From: Margaritispora aquatica
Lineage: Eukaryota; Ascomycota; Leotiomycetes; Helotiales; Discinellaceae
Assembly: GCA_007644065.1 (NCBI GenBank)
Contig: VJWN01000008.1
Location: forward strand, 1,490,411-1,554,410
Length of the DNA stretch: 64,000 nt
Reading direction: 5' to 3'
The position numbers were made by a program, and so were the translations under genes. Shown here in pieces: positions 31,640-43,950 of this stretch (positions are counted from its first letter, which is position 1; each line of letters begins with the position of its first letter). The notes under the pieces were generated by a model. That model did no database searches and had not been told where the DNA came from. It saw only the letters and a program-made list of their open reading frames with translations.

Positions 31640-32421
31640 GAAATCTATTTCCTGCACTTGGGAGGCCCTCCATCTTTAAGCGGGACCTTGCCGATGCACA
31701 ATTGCCTTACGAGTATCTATGCATTACATTTCTATCTCAACCCTTGGATTCAAATAATTCGACAGGGTAAAGTAAAGTAGCTTGTGGAGAATGGAAACAA
31801 AAAGGGTAAGATTCCCAAAATAAACACAAACGTATGCTTGTCAGCAAAGAAAGGTAGATGATGCAACAGGAAAGGCACAGTTCCTACATGATACACTTAA
31901 TTACTCCTCTTTTCAGTCCTCCATCTTTTTTGCATTCCACATGCTTGAGCAGGAATGTCACCATAAAGAAATTATTATTAGGTGGAAGGCAGGCAAATAA
32001 GCACCTGGGTCCTTTGATGTGCAGCTTGTTGTGTTGGAGTCATCATCTGTAGCGTGCAGACAGCTCGTGTTATCGAGATTTTGTTTCTGAAATAGAATCT
32101 TCTTTCTTGCTCTGAAGTCAAGATCTGCTGCAATTATCCATGTTTGTTCTACGAAAACATCCAAGTGTAGATATTTCTGCAGAATTACAAGATTGTTTGG
32201 CACTCATTGGGAGATACCTGATGGTATGTCGTCTATATTGCCGTATTTCACCGTAGATAAAATGCCTCATTAGGCTTAGGCAACGTGAATGAGACTGGAG
32301 GTCCAGGCAACGATGAGTGAAGAGTATCAAAACCAACAACACAAAGGTTGGAAACTTGATTGATTTTGGTATTTCTCTTCAATTGCCTACAATCATTACT
32401 TGGACGGTAAGTCGTTTCATC

Positions 32422-34200
32422 ATGAATTATGCATCAAGTGTATCTTCTGCGACTTTATCGCTCGAAACAATTGACAACGACATTCCTCCCAGCAACACAG
32501 CAGTATCTTCGAGTATCTCGTCAATCCCTTCTGCCTCTCGCCCTACCTACCGACTCGTCGTAACAGCGCACAAATCTCTTCCGTACAAATACTATCCACC
32601 AGGCAATGAATATGGGCCATCAACTTCCATTCATGCAGCCGCAACGCCTGAGTCACGATACTTGGAAGAAGTTCTATCAAATGGCTATACCAAATACTGC
32701 ACGCTGCTACGTGCTATCATCTTGGAGCGTCATCGGAGAACAGGACGAAAAATGTTTCGAGAGTGGGTTGAAGAAATGATAGAATTGGAAGGACTCATCA
32801 AGAAGAATGAATGTGAGTTTAGCCCTCAGGCTCTCCGGATCTTTCGGTATGGAGATATGGGCATTACAACTCCGTTGATGGAGGCTATTCGAGCAAACTT
32901 GCCAGAGAACGTCGCCCTGCTGCTCAAGTTCGGTGCAGATCCTAATGGAATACCTCATGGGGTCGTTGACCAATACGCGGCACTTTTCTTACGGTTTAGA
33001 CCAGCTATACCACCGATTGATGAAGGTGCATGGGATGTGGCTAGCAGAGCCGAATTTATGGAGCAAATGAACCTTGTGCAGACATCGGCATTGACTGTTG
33101 AAGAAATCGAGGATAGGTATTGGGATGGCATGGCTCCGTTTTGGTGCGAGCAAGGATTCACGCCTGCCAATACATGGCATCATGGTGATTCAATGCCTTC
33201 TCTAGTCGAGGCTGCAAAATCTGGATCCATCGAGTTATTCCAGCAGCTGGAAGAAGCTGGGGCGGAAAGAAGCTTCTGGATAGACTCCTCGGAAACATCC
33301 GGTCCCTGCTATTTCCCTTCCATCAGTAGCCTTAGCGTCTCGAGCCCTATTCACGCTGCAATAAGGAGCAACGAAATGAAAATGCTTACGCATTTGCTTG
33401 ATTCGGGATTTGATCCAAACATCATGCCTCTGGCAAATCCCACAAGGTGTATCACGCCGCTGATGGCAACAATTATCTACCACGAAGAATTTAACAAGGC
33501 TGCATTCGATATCCTCTGCAGCTATGGTGCCATCATACCCTCTGTAAGAACGCCGGTATATGGCGTTCATCTGCTTCATTTTGCAGTAGCTTCGTTGAAT
33601 CTGGATACAATCAAACACATTGCGGCAATTATCCCACTCGAGGATGCAGGGAAAACGAGCCTCGAACACAGTCTGCTGCACATTGCATGCATGCCAGCAA
33701 ATGCAAAGGCTGTGCAGCGTCATTCAGAGGCGATATATCACAGTATTCACGAGACTCGCGATTTGAATCCCCAGAACGACCCTCATGCTTCTTTACCACC
33801 TCCAGGAGACTTATTCAACACAACAGTCTTCGAGGACGACTTCGTTCCACATACAGAGGTAGTTAAGTATCTCTGGAGCAACGGCATCAAAGGCATTCAC
33901 GACAGGGACGTGCATGGTAACACGCCTCTGCATTATCTGGTAGGACATCGAGATGTGAATCAGGTGCTATTGACTTGGCTATTGGAGCAGCAGGGCGTGT
34001 ACAAGGTATGGCATGAGAGCAAGAACAGGTATGGCTATACGGCACAAGAACTCTTTCGCAGTGGTAAGTATGCGCGGATTGTCCTTGGTGAAGATACTCC
34101 GAAGCCGTGGTTTGAGAGGAAGTATAGCAAAGACAGGTGGGTGCAGAAGCAGAATATATGGAGAGAGTTACTTGGTAAGCAAGCATGGCGGGAAATGTAG
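32422..34200 (+). CDS. Ankyrin-repeat protein, 592 aa
   Basis: Single-exon frame, started at the ATG at 32422 (MNYASSVSSATLSLE); the upstream in-frame extension lacks an ATG. The N-terminal ~140 residues are Ser-rich and then helical. Scattered, degenerate ankyrin units follow: TTPLMEAIRANLPENVALLL with KFGADPN, SLVEAAKSGSIELFQQLEEAGA, SPIHAAIRSNEMKMLTHLLD, LLHFAVASLNLDTIKHIA and near the end GNTPLHYLVGHRDVNQVLL. No enzymatic or membrane motif is seen. Unlike the NLR array, these repeats are divergent and old. Ankyrins normally mediate protein binding; the partner is unknown. It sits between the rvt gene (divergent) and the helicase-AAA fusion (convergent). A first exon further upstream cannot be excluded, as GGTAAGTCG lies at 32405. 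Confidence 0.75.
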   Translation: MNYASSVSSATLSLETIDNDIPPSNTAVSSSISSIPSASRPTYRLVVTAHKSLPYKYYPPGNEYGPSTSIHAAATPESRYLEEVLSNGYTKYCTLLRAIILERHRRTGRKMFREWVEEMIELEGLIKKNECEFSPQALRIFRYGDMGITTPLMEAIRANLPENVALLLKFGADPNGIPHGVVDQYAALFLRFRPAIPPIDEGAWDVASRAEFMEQMNLVQTSALTVEEIEDRYWDGMAPFWCEQGFTPANTWHHGDSMPSLVEAAKSGSIELFQQLEEAGAERSFWIDSSETSGPCYFPSISSLSVSSPIHAAIRSNEMKMLTHLLDSGFDPNIMPLANPTRCITPLMATIIYHEEFNKAAFDILCSYGAIIPSVRTPVYGVHLLHFAVASLNLDTIKHIAAIIPLEDAGKTSLEHSLLHIACMPANAKAVQRHSEAIYHSIHETRDLNPQNDPHASLPPPGDLFNTTVFEDDFVPHTEVVKYLWSNGIKGIHDRDVHGNTPLHYLVGHRDVNQVLLTWLLEQQGVYKVWHESKNRYGYTAQELFRSGKYARIVLGEDTPKPWFERKYSKDRWVQKQNIWRELLGKQAWREM

Positions 34201-34894
34201 GTCTTGTACGTTTGCGATATTTACTATTTATGAATACGAAATGGTATGTTTTACAGCTCATCATCCACCTAAGAACCAAGCGCAGTAGCACCACCTCGGT
34301 ATGCTAGTCAACAACCATGAACTACGATAGTCGCACCTTCCGTCCTGTCGAGCTCCCGTGAGACTTTTTGCTTGAATGGTGCGAAGTAGATTAATCGAAT
34401 CCAGTTGTTCTCCCAGTCTAGGTGGTGCGGGTTCAGGATCGTGAGGAGAGGTGGGTGGTGCTGAGGAGACCCCTTGATTAGCCGAAGTCTCGCTTGAAAG
34501 TGCTCAGTGTGGTTGCGGCTCGTCAGCTCAAGCTCAAGAAGTTGGGTGCGAATCCATCTAAGGTATTTATGGCGGGCTATTTATGCTGTCTGCTCAGTTT
34601 ACACACCGTTCTTTAGTGCTTGTAGATTGCCATGTGGGAAAGTGAGGCATGCATTGCTTGTGGTGGAAGACGAGTAAGGTATCACTGAAGAACTTGGGAT
34701 GTTTGGCAAAAGGTTTGAAGACTTGGATACTTAATAAATTCATTTTAGATTCAAAGATAAGAATTTAAGACTACACAATCCATAATCCCACTCCTGACTC
34801 CTTAGATTTCATGCCATTTGCAAGTGACTAAAATGACATTGCGTCTCATGGTCCCTAGCCAATGATCCAAAAAGAAAGTGAACACCTCTCACAT
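34201..34894. other. Intergenic between convergent genes, no feature seen
   Basis: About 690 bp, presumably two 3' UTRs. Confidence 0.5.
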
Positions 34895-37800
34895 TCACAT
34901 TCCCAACTGCCCATCACTGACAAAATGACTCCCTCCAGCACATCGATACCCACCACCTTGCTTAATCCACTGATATCCCATCACACACACACCCATCTGC
35001 CTCAGCTTTGCCTGAGCCTGAGCCTCCTTCCTCCTCTCGTTCTCGATAACATTACGCTGCCTCTCGAGTTCCAATCTGATCCTCTCCCTCTCCGCTCTAG
35101 CCTCCAGCTCCTTGATCCGAGCTAGCTCACGCTGGCGCAATAGCTCACGCGCCCTAGCCTCTTTCTCGGCCCGCATCTGCTCCAGCATTGCGATTTCGGC
35201 AGCGCGTCGCTCTTCTGCTTCCTGGGCGGCCTTCGCATCCGTTTCGTACTTTTTGATCCTAGCTAGCTCAAGTCTGTACAATAATATTTTGGTCTGAGCC
35301 TCTTGATTAGCTCGGATTCTATCTAGCGTCGCAATCTCTGCGGCACGTTCCTCCTCTGCTTTTCGCGCAGTCTTCAGGGCTGCTTCTTGACACTTGATCA
35401 TCTCCTCCTCGCGCTCTGCTTGCAGAATCGCGGCTCGCTTGTCGTTTTGTAACTGCTCCCAGATGGCATCTGAAATACCAGCATCGCGAGTATCTTCCGT
35501 GGCGTCGTCTAACTTTGGAGGAGCTGGTTGATTCTCCTCAGTTTCTTGTTCTGCTGAGGCCTTCGGTGCTGTAGAAGTGTTGAAGCTCGTCTGCGGTTTG
35601 TTCTGTGGAAGACCTATGGTTTCCATAGGAAATTGGGCCTTGGTCTTTGACGATGGATTGGTGTTGCTTCGCTTGCGTCGGTCCACTAGCATGCTTTCTA
35701 AACATGCCATCGCAGCTTCATCTGAAAGTACAAGCTGGCCTCCGGAAGTGTTGCTTGCGTACACGCTCCTAACCATGCTTTTCGCTAATGTTTGCACATC
35801 CCGAGCATTGCCCCACCCTGGAAGTGCAGCGAGCTCCGCAATCATGTCTCGAAACTTAGGATCACCAAGCTTGACGGATATCTTGCTCTCTTGAAGCTTC
35901 GTGACCAGCAATTGAAGACAATAATCCGGACTCAGAGATGGGAAGATGATTTCGTCGGCAAACCTGCTGCTCAGTCCTTCGTTCACGCGTAGAAGATTGT
36001 TCATATCATTATCGTAGCCTGCGAGAATAATTACGAGCTTACCAGCAAACTTGGGCTTCGTGACGGTGTCGACAAGTTCGTTAACTGCTTCCTGAGCGAA
36101 CATGCCTTCGCCAAGTCGATAAGCCTCATCCACGAAAAGAACTTTGCCCAAACCTCGTTCAAGCTGCTTGATTGTCTTTGGACCCGTTTGTCCGACATAT
36201 TGCCCAATGAGATCTGTGGCTGAGCACTCAACTACTTCTACGTGGGATAGGAAACCGAGATCGTAGAACACTTGGCCAAATTTTCTAGCAGTGGTCGTTT
36301 TACCGGTTCCTAAGTTTAAATATTAGACAAAATTTGTCATCGGTTTGATATGCGTGTTTACCTGGTGGACCTTTAAATATGAAGTTCATGGGAATTTGTC
36401 CTCTGGGCTCAAGACCTTGCGCACGCATTCCTTTCGCAACTTTCAGATACCCATCAAGCTTTGCAATAATAGATTCACAACCGATAACGCCTTTAAAAAG
36501 CTCTTGAAGGTTGGTCTCTGCTCCAGAAGCTCGATCAAAGTCCAGATCAAAGTCCTGTGGTTCAAAGAGAAAATCAATGGACCTCTCGCTTGCTGGGAGC
36601 TTCGATTGCCGAGCTTGGTAAGCACTTTTGGCCTTTGATATGAGATTTTCGACATCGCCGCCATTACCGAAATTAAGGCCATTTCTAGCACGGCTCAAAC
36701 AATCGATTGCAACAGAGATTGCCTTGTCCGTTGCTCCAAGACCCTGAATCTTCAGTTTTAGCTGCAGAATCTCTTGCAATTCCGAGTCTGTAAAGTCCTC
36801 AAAGCGAAAGGCATCAGATAATTGAAAGCGTCGTGTGAGTCCAGGATTGACATTTTGGAACATCTCAACCATCTGGTCTTCATATCCAAGAAGCAACACG
36901 CATCTGTCTTCTCCTGGCACGCTCTGAACTTCGGCGACGATAGTGTCAATGACAGCAGTCTTGTAGATGTCGCCAGCATGTGTTCCACCAGTACCTCCTG
37001 TTCCAGAATACAACATATAGGCCTCATCTATAATGAGAACTTTACCCATTGTGGTGGCCAGAATTGCTTTGGTGTTGGCTTCGGACTGTCCAATAACGCT
37101 GCCAATAAAATCTGCGGGATTCTTTGTGACAACTAAATAAGGTTAGAAAAGAAAGAAGCAAACATGCGATTCATACCTTCTCCATTACTCAACAGACCGA
37201 TGTCTGCAAGTATTTTACCGTACAGCTTTGCGACAGTTGTTTTGCCAGTCCCAGGCGAACCCAAGAACACACGATTCAGTGACACCTCGATCAACGGCTT
37301 TTCCTCAATTTCTCGCCTGTAATTTGTCTTGATCAAATCAATCATGAAATTGACTGAGGCTTTGACAGATTTGAGCCCTGTGAGCTTCTGGAGCTTTTCC
37401 CAGGCTTCACATTTAAGTATCGCTTGTGAAGGGTCAGGTCCGATAAGATCCTCCTTGCTAATGAAGTTGTCATCAGGAGCTAATCCATCGCGCCTTTCTT
37501 TGGTCAGCCGGTCTGACTGTCGTTCTCGAATACGAGTGAATAGATTCTCTAGGGCACGAGCGTTTCCAAATCCGTCAGATCCTCTCCCTCGACCCAGGCG
37601 ACGCACGGCGATTCGCATATACAAGCCATCGACACCCTCTTCGATAATTATCGGCAAGGTGTAAAACTTTTTCATTTGGTATTGAAGCATACTCAACAAC
37701 TCGGCGTCAGTATAGTCCTCGAAGTGGAGATTGTATGGAATTCGACTGGCAAACCCGGGATTGTGCTCGAAGAATTTCTCCATCTGCTTTCGATATCCAG

Positions 37801-40800
37801 CGAAGACGAAGACAACTTTGCCCACAAGGTTCTCGATTTCTGCAAGCAAAAAGTCAAGCACAGTCTTGCCTCCATAATTGTGACCTTCAGCTAATTGATA
37901 GGCTTCGTCAATGAAATAGACGCCTCCACCAGCAGCTTCTAATGCCTTGAAGTGATCTTTCACCTCGGTAACACCGCCATGGGCAAGGCGAGAACCGGTT
38001 GTCTCGACAAATCCATCTCCAGAAAGAACTTGGAGAGATGTCAATACCTTGGCATAGTGCCTTGCGACTGTGGTTTTGCCAGTGCCCGGATTTCCTAGCA
38101 AAACCAAGCCTAGACGCTCTTTCTTGAGGTCAGTACCTTGTCGTACTGAAGTGTCAACTTTGGACTTTATTCGCAAAACTTGAGCTTTGACATCTTCGAG
38201 TCCAATCATATCCATGATTTGGTCAATGGCTGGATTGCTTGCGTTCTCCTGATCCTTTTGACGTTGCCACTCGGTCTTGGCGGCAGAAGCGTTGTGAGTA
38301 ATGCAACCCTTTAAATGATCCTGTAAGGTCTGGCTCTTACTTTTCGTCTTGTCATGTGATGTTGGTATTGTGGGCTCGTTTTTTTTAGGGACATTTTCGT
38401 TGTTGGCAGATTGAATGTTGGGTTTGTCAGTTAACGGTGTAGCAGTAGGTGTTGGAGGTTGTAGAGACGCTTGCTTTGCCTTTTCCATTAGTGACTTGGC
38501 TGCTGCAAGATCCTTCTTCATCTGGGTGAGAACATTCTCTTGTTCAGTGCTAACTCGAGCATCTTTTGCTGCCTGGTTCAGGCGTTCGATCTCCTCTTGT
38601 ATCTTAGCAACCTTAATCTGGTGCAGCTGTGCATTTTGATCTCTTCTCTGTTGATCTTGAGCCGCCTTTTGTGCCCGTTTCTCCGCTTCCTTCCGCTCCC
38701 TTTCACACTTGTGACACGTACCAGAGCCGAAAAGGCCTTGATAACAATGCCAGGTTTGAGTATGTCCCTTTGGACATTGTTGTTGCAAGATCGACATGCA
38801 TTTGATGTTAGAGTGGTTGAGCAATTGGTGACAACTGCTGGGACATGTATGTTTGGCGCATTTCAAGAGCACAGCGCTATCTTATTAGCGAATTTTATTT
38901 TCTCGAATTTAGGAGTACGAGGAACTCTACATACCAGGGCTCTTTGCACCCACCATCTGGGCATTGCATATCAAATGCATCTGGAGTTGACAGACAAGCA
39001 ACTCGATCTGGGTGTTTCTCGCACTTGACAGGGAACCCTTCATAGATATGGTTGTTTTGTTTTAAGTGATCAAGGAACTTTCTCCATACATCACTTCCGT
39101 TCCGAGCATGAATGAATGTCTCGGAATTCCCAATCATGATTAGCGCATTGCGAGCTCGAGAAACCAGTACATTCAAACGCTCTGGAGACTTCATGAACCC
39201 TATGTCTCTTGAAGTGTTACTTCTTGTCAATGAAGCTATGACGATATCACTTTCCTCTCCTTGGTAATTGTCTGTAGTCACAGTTAATCCTTGTCCTCGA
39301 TGAGACGAAAGCCAAGCAGATTTGATTGCTCCATCAAGGAATACATACCAATAGTAGAGATCCTGAGAGAAGGTTTTGATGACTTGGAAGCGAGGTCAGT
39401 TAATAGACCTGCTCTCACTAAGTCAAATTTGTCCAGGTCATTGAGGATAGGATCATTCTCCCGAGAAAGTTCATCTCGAAGGAGCTTGAGTTGGCCAAGA
39501 TAAGGTGTTAAAACGACCATTTTATTAGAACCATAACCTTGTTGTGCCAGATAGCGAACACACTTCAAGACCATGCTTGCCTCGAATAGATTCTGCTTTG
39601 ATGAGCTAGATTTCCCATCCCTAAACTCTCGGGACTCAGCCAATTCGGTCTCTAATTCTGAGTGGTTAATGAACATAACATCATCGCAAAATCCACGTAG
39701 ACTATCGCGATTCAAAGTTGAAGGAGCATCAGTCAAATCAGGGTATGTCATATGACGAATGATTGAAGAAATTTCGGGCCTCATTCGGTGCTGTTGTGTG
39801 AGTGTCGTATGTGGAAACCCTTTCCTGACAAGTCTCTCAAACAAGGACCGATCGAAATCGTAACCTGAACCTCCATCAACACTCAGTTCGTAACTGCATT
39901 TAGGACGTAGTTGTTGGTGGTCTCCGATCAATATCAACTGTTGTGTATTTGGTCCCATCGCGGTGATGATATGAGCCTCAAGAATTTCACCCGCTTCTTC
40001 TACAAGCACGACTCCAGGGCATGCTGCTTGAATTGCCCGATGAAACTTTGCAGCACCATTAGTCGTGCATGCAATTATTCGCTTACTCTTGATGATATTG
40101 GTATTCCTTTGACTGAAAATGTCGCTAATCCGAGTCTCATCCCTGTTAAAGTCAAGTCCAGTCCGACGGACTTCTGTGACAAGTTCCTCAAGAATTTGTG
40201 CTTGCCAACGAACTTGGAATGCCGTACGTTGTTCTGAAGAAAGTCTCCAAACTGCTGCAGCACCATGTGGGACGATGTGTTGGAAAGCTCCAGCATCACT
40301 TGCTCCTCGGATCCACCTGTCCAAGAGATAAAATTTGGACACAGCTTTCCCTTTCTTACCAACGACTGTTGCTCTACCATTGTTCGGTGGCACATAGAAT
40401 GCATCACAGAAGGGGAGGTCTTCGTCTGCAAATTCTAGATGGTCAAGAATTTCTTGCTTGGTGGTATTTGACATAAATTGTGCGAATGCATCCCTGAGCC
40501 TCTTTTCGTGCTCTTCGAGACGAACTTCACCTTTATTGATTTCATTCCATTGAGATGGGTCGAGTGCAGAGCTACCCTGCTCGCGAATAGTCATTGGCTT
40601 TGTGCGGTCGGTTGACTTGCCACCAAGGCGAATCATGCAATCCGATGGAATACCAATGTCCATTAAGTCTTCTAGGAATTGATCTAAGGCATGATTGGTG
40701 AAGCATACTACTAGTATTACTTGATTGGTATGATCATGGAGTATCTTTGCGACTAATGCACCAATGAAAGACTTTCCAGTGCCTTCAAGTTATATTAGTT

Positions 40801-42319
40801 GATGAAGATGAAAACTGTGGGGCAAAAACATACCTGGAGGCCCTTGGACTAGGCTGACTCGTTGCGAGAGACTAGCACAGAGAGAATTCATCTGTGACGT
40901 GTCTAACTTAACAGATCGAGGCGTGCCTAAAAGATTCCGAAGATCTTCGGTTGCCTTTTGTTCTAGCCTTTTGATTATCTGCACAGGTTGAAAGCTTGGT
41001 GGATGTAATGAGTGTCCATCGTTCCAGTACAAAAGCTCTTCAGAAAGAGGAATCTCTTTCATATTTTGTAGCTGCTTCAAAAAGGGTTCAAACGCAAAGA
41101 CTGCGGTGTCTAGTTGGACTAACTTGATCTCACTGCCAGTTTTCAGCCTCAACAGAGCGTATGTTAAAGTTGAACTATCCTGCAACTGCACAGTCACTTT
41201 TGCAGGAGTTTTTGACATTTCGACCTCATTGCGATGAATGTTAGGAAAGGCCACTGGTTCGTTGTCTATCAAAAGGCAAGCCATATTTCCATGGCGCAAA
41301 ATTTGTTTGTTATTGGTAAGATACGCCTGTCGTTTTGATGGCTCGAGATTCTTGAGTTGAGGAAGTTCGCTTTTAGCTTCTAGCACAACTCCCCAACGAC
41401 GTCTATCTTTCCGATCGGTTCCCATATCAACACCGACAAGACGAAGATTGTTGACAGTAAGTCCTTTATGACGACCTTTCGTAGCTCCAGTGATAATCTG
41501 AACTTCGCTGCGAACGTCGCCAAGCATATCCTCGCGAAGTAGACGAAATTGGTTATCAAGATAAAGCGCTCGAAGTGATTCCGCAACATTTGATTCCTCG
41601 ATGAAGTCAGCTGTACGAAGAAACGGACGCTCCCGGGATAGAAGTTCATCGGCGGTAGGCATGATGGCAATCTTTCGGTGATCCGAAAAATCATTGTCAT
41701 GCCTCCCTCCCGCCTTGACCTCTGCGTCAATGTGCAGGTCAGATACGTGCAGTGAAAGAGAATGCTTGATTTTTTGGCCCCAAATTCGAGTTTCGCCATC
41801 AGAAGATTTCAGCAACAAGTCCTGGATACTATGCGAACCTGCTAACGCAACATATTGTGAAGATGTATCTCCTGGAAAACACACCAATTGCAGTAGTAGC
41901 CATGCGAAAGCACGAGATGCCGCAATAGTAAGCAGCTGTCCCGTGAATGCTTGAGTGTACGCATCCCAGAAAAAGGGAGGTTCCACCAAGCTGGTGAGAA
42001 TTCTTATCAGAAGTGAGCCTGAGTCAATGCCTTTCAAAATTGGTGATTGGAGATATTGCAATAAAACCGTGGAACTTTCATTGATGAAATCGACTGAGGT
42101 GTCTAATCGAACTGATGATTGAGCAGCAGCAAGACCTAGTGGGCTTGTGATGAGTTTGTGACAACAAGTTGCTGGGTCCGTTTGACTACAGACAGCCTCA
42201 ATGAATAGTCTGCCATCTTTCGAAGTGCTCAATGCTCTCCTGCCACCCAGCACGTTGTGAAAGAACTTTGTAAGTCGAGAAGTTCGAATTTCAAGATCCT
42301 TGGTAGGTATTGTAGCCAT
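34895..42319 (-). CDS. Giant fusion: SF1 (ZNFX1/NFX1-like) helicase + Cys-rich zinc region + three CbxX-type AAA+ domains + coiled coil, 2,380 aa
   Basis: Six exons: 42319-40834, 40782-39349, 39271-38935, 38876-37177, 37132-36362 and 36309-34895, introns 44-77 nt, all in frame. Splicing rebuilds two interrupted P-loops. Order: a ~480-residue N-terminal region; helicase Walker A GPPGTGKS (493-500), motif II VLVEEAGE (near 753), QQHRMRPE (near 823), DNYQGEESDIVIASL and ERLNVLVSRARNALIM (near 975-1015). Next comes a Cys/His region (about 1040-1145; CAKHTCPSSCHQ, CPKGHTQTWHC), then a coiled coil. Three AAA+ domains follow, with GNPGTGKTT (about 1349), GSPGTGKTT (about 1632) and GPPGTGKTT (about 1910), each followed by an FIDEAY-like Walker B. 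A long Ala/Glu/Arg coiled coil and a short GGYRCAGGSHFVSD end close the chain. Helicases of this class act on RNA (animal ZNFX1 in RNA silencing and antiviral sensing). The AAA+ parts resemble CbbX-type remodelers. Its fungal role is unknown. Confidence 0.9.
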
Positions 42320-42650
42320 AATCAACACATCAACTCTCAATTTGCTTGAGTCTCTGAATCTAGGTCTTTTGCCAGCTGTTTGAGAAGCTCGGATGGAGCC
42401 TAATCTGAACTAAAGAAAATAGGAAAGCTGCACATGTGGTTGGCAAGATGCATCAAACGAAACAGATCATTCTGGTTGGATCCCTTTAGCCAATAATGAG
42501 AGCTTTGGTAGCCCTGTTGGTGTAACCACAATGGAACCATCTTGAAAGCGATGAGCGGTTATAAGTTGCTTGAATCTCCGTCCATCCTTGGCTTTCCATT
42601 GCTAAATAAACCCATCTTTTGTTACGAATCACCATATCCTCATAATTGAT
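42320..42650. promoter_or_regulatory. Compact bidirectional promoter, helicase fusion / RG-rich protein
   Basis: Only 331 bp separate the two divergent start codons, so both promoters and leaders must share this segment. No specific site recognised. Confidence 0.5.
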
Positions 42651-43950
42651 ATGTCGTTTTATCGGAGTTCACTACGCGATCGTGGTCGTGGTCGTGGTCG
42701 TGCAAATAAGGATAGCCGAGGCGGGATGAACTCCGGGGCTAACTACGCACCATGGTCCAAAGTTCCACCACCAGTACCAACTGGTCCATTCGGTGCAACT
42801 GTCGACAGCATCAACTCGAAGAGTCTCTTGATAGAAGAGGCATCTCCTCATATTGCCAATGTGGAATATGTTGCTTCATACAACTGGCTTGATGGCAAAA
42901 CGCCAACAGTACTTGTGCCAGGTTAGTGATCTTCTATAGTCCAACATCTCCTGCTACTTCTTTATAACACATATTATTGTAGGATCACCACCAGCCTGGA
43001 CTCCACCAGCCAAAGACTTTCAGCTACAGCAAGATGCCGGTATCTACTTCAGAGATACGAATGCCGCTCACTATCCTTTACATCCCATGGAGCCTGCCAT
43101 CCGTTCCATTCTTGCTCTCCAACCAGACTTTAACCTACAAGCGGTGGATATTGTTGGATGTGGCAGTACAATTGGAAATCTCCTCAGATTTGCTGGTTCG
43201 AAAAATAGGCCGTTCCGCTTCGATGCTGATGTAATTGGAGAAACAATCTTCTTCATACGCAAAGAATGTACACCGACTGAAACAATAAAGGATGTGCGAG
43301 GATACGGTCACACATTCCCAGAGAACTACACCACGTGGGATGTTGAAACACGGGGATCTGTCTCTTACCAAAGGATCATACAATATGGCTTTGGCGATTT
43401 GCGAGTCCTCGTCCGTACAGAGACAGATGGCTATGTCAAAGATACATTCTCAAAAATAGAGGCGAAACCTAAGGGTCAGGAATCTCTTGAAGATGTGCTG
43501 AACAATATGGCGGTCAACCAGGCGTCGCCGTCACCATCCACCGACCAGAAGCTGAAACTGAGAATGCAAGGTCATTCTGTAGCCCAGAGACAAATTTTTG
43601 ACATCAAGACACGAGCTCAGCCGAACATCTTCGACATGGACGAGATTCTCCCACGTCTGTGGGTCAATCAAACACCCAACTTTCTCATTGCTTACCACAC
43701 GCGTGGATTGTTCGATCATCCTAGAATTATGAACGTCAAACCTCGTATTCAAAAGTGGGAGAAGGATAACGCTGCTGTTCTAGGGCGCTTTCACGCTACC
43801 TTGAGACGCATCGTTGATGTCCTTCGAGATTCCGAGTCACAGCAGGTGGAAGTCAGCTGGGATGGCGAAGGACCTCTTTTGATCAGTGAGCAGATCGGTG
43901 TGGGAAGAAGGGCTTTACCACCAGATTTGTGCGAGTCACTAGGAGATTAG
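42651..43950 (+). CDS. RG-rich fungal protein of unknown function, 412 aa
   Basis: Exons 42651-42921 and 42983-43950, with a 61-nt intron (GTTAGT...TAG). The junction codon restores TVLVPGSPPAWTPPAK. Residues 8-25 are an Arg/Gly tract (LRDRGRGRGRANKDSRGG), suggesting RNA binding. The rest looks folded: YNWLDGKTPTVLVPG, YFRDTNAAHYPLHPMEPAIR, KECTPTETIKDVRGYGHTF and a C-terminal region with LPRLWVNQTPNFLIAYH. I believe close relatives are widespread in filamentous fungi and are often auto-labelled geranylgeranyl pyrophosphate synthetase. I see none of the Asp-rich DDxxD motifs of prenyl synthases, so I do not accept that name. It is divergently paired with the helicase fusion. Confidence 0.8.

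Larger units (their letters stand above)
31216..32421. other. Divergent intergenic region rvt / ankyrin gene
   Basis: 1.2 kb between start codons. It holds a TGACTCA site and a 9-bp tandem repeat (listed separately). No gene recognised; small frames look random. Confidence 0.5.
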
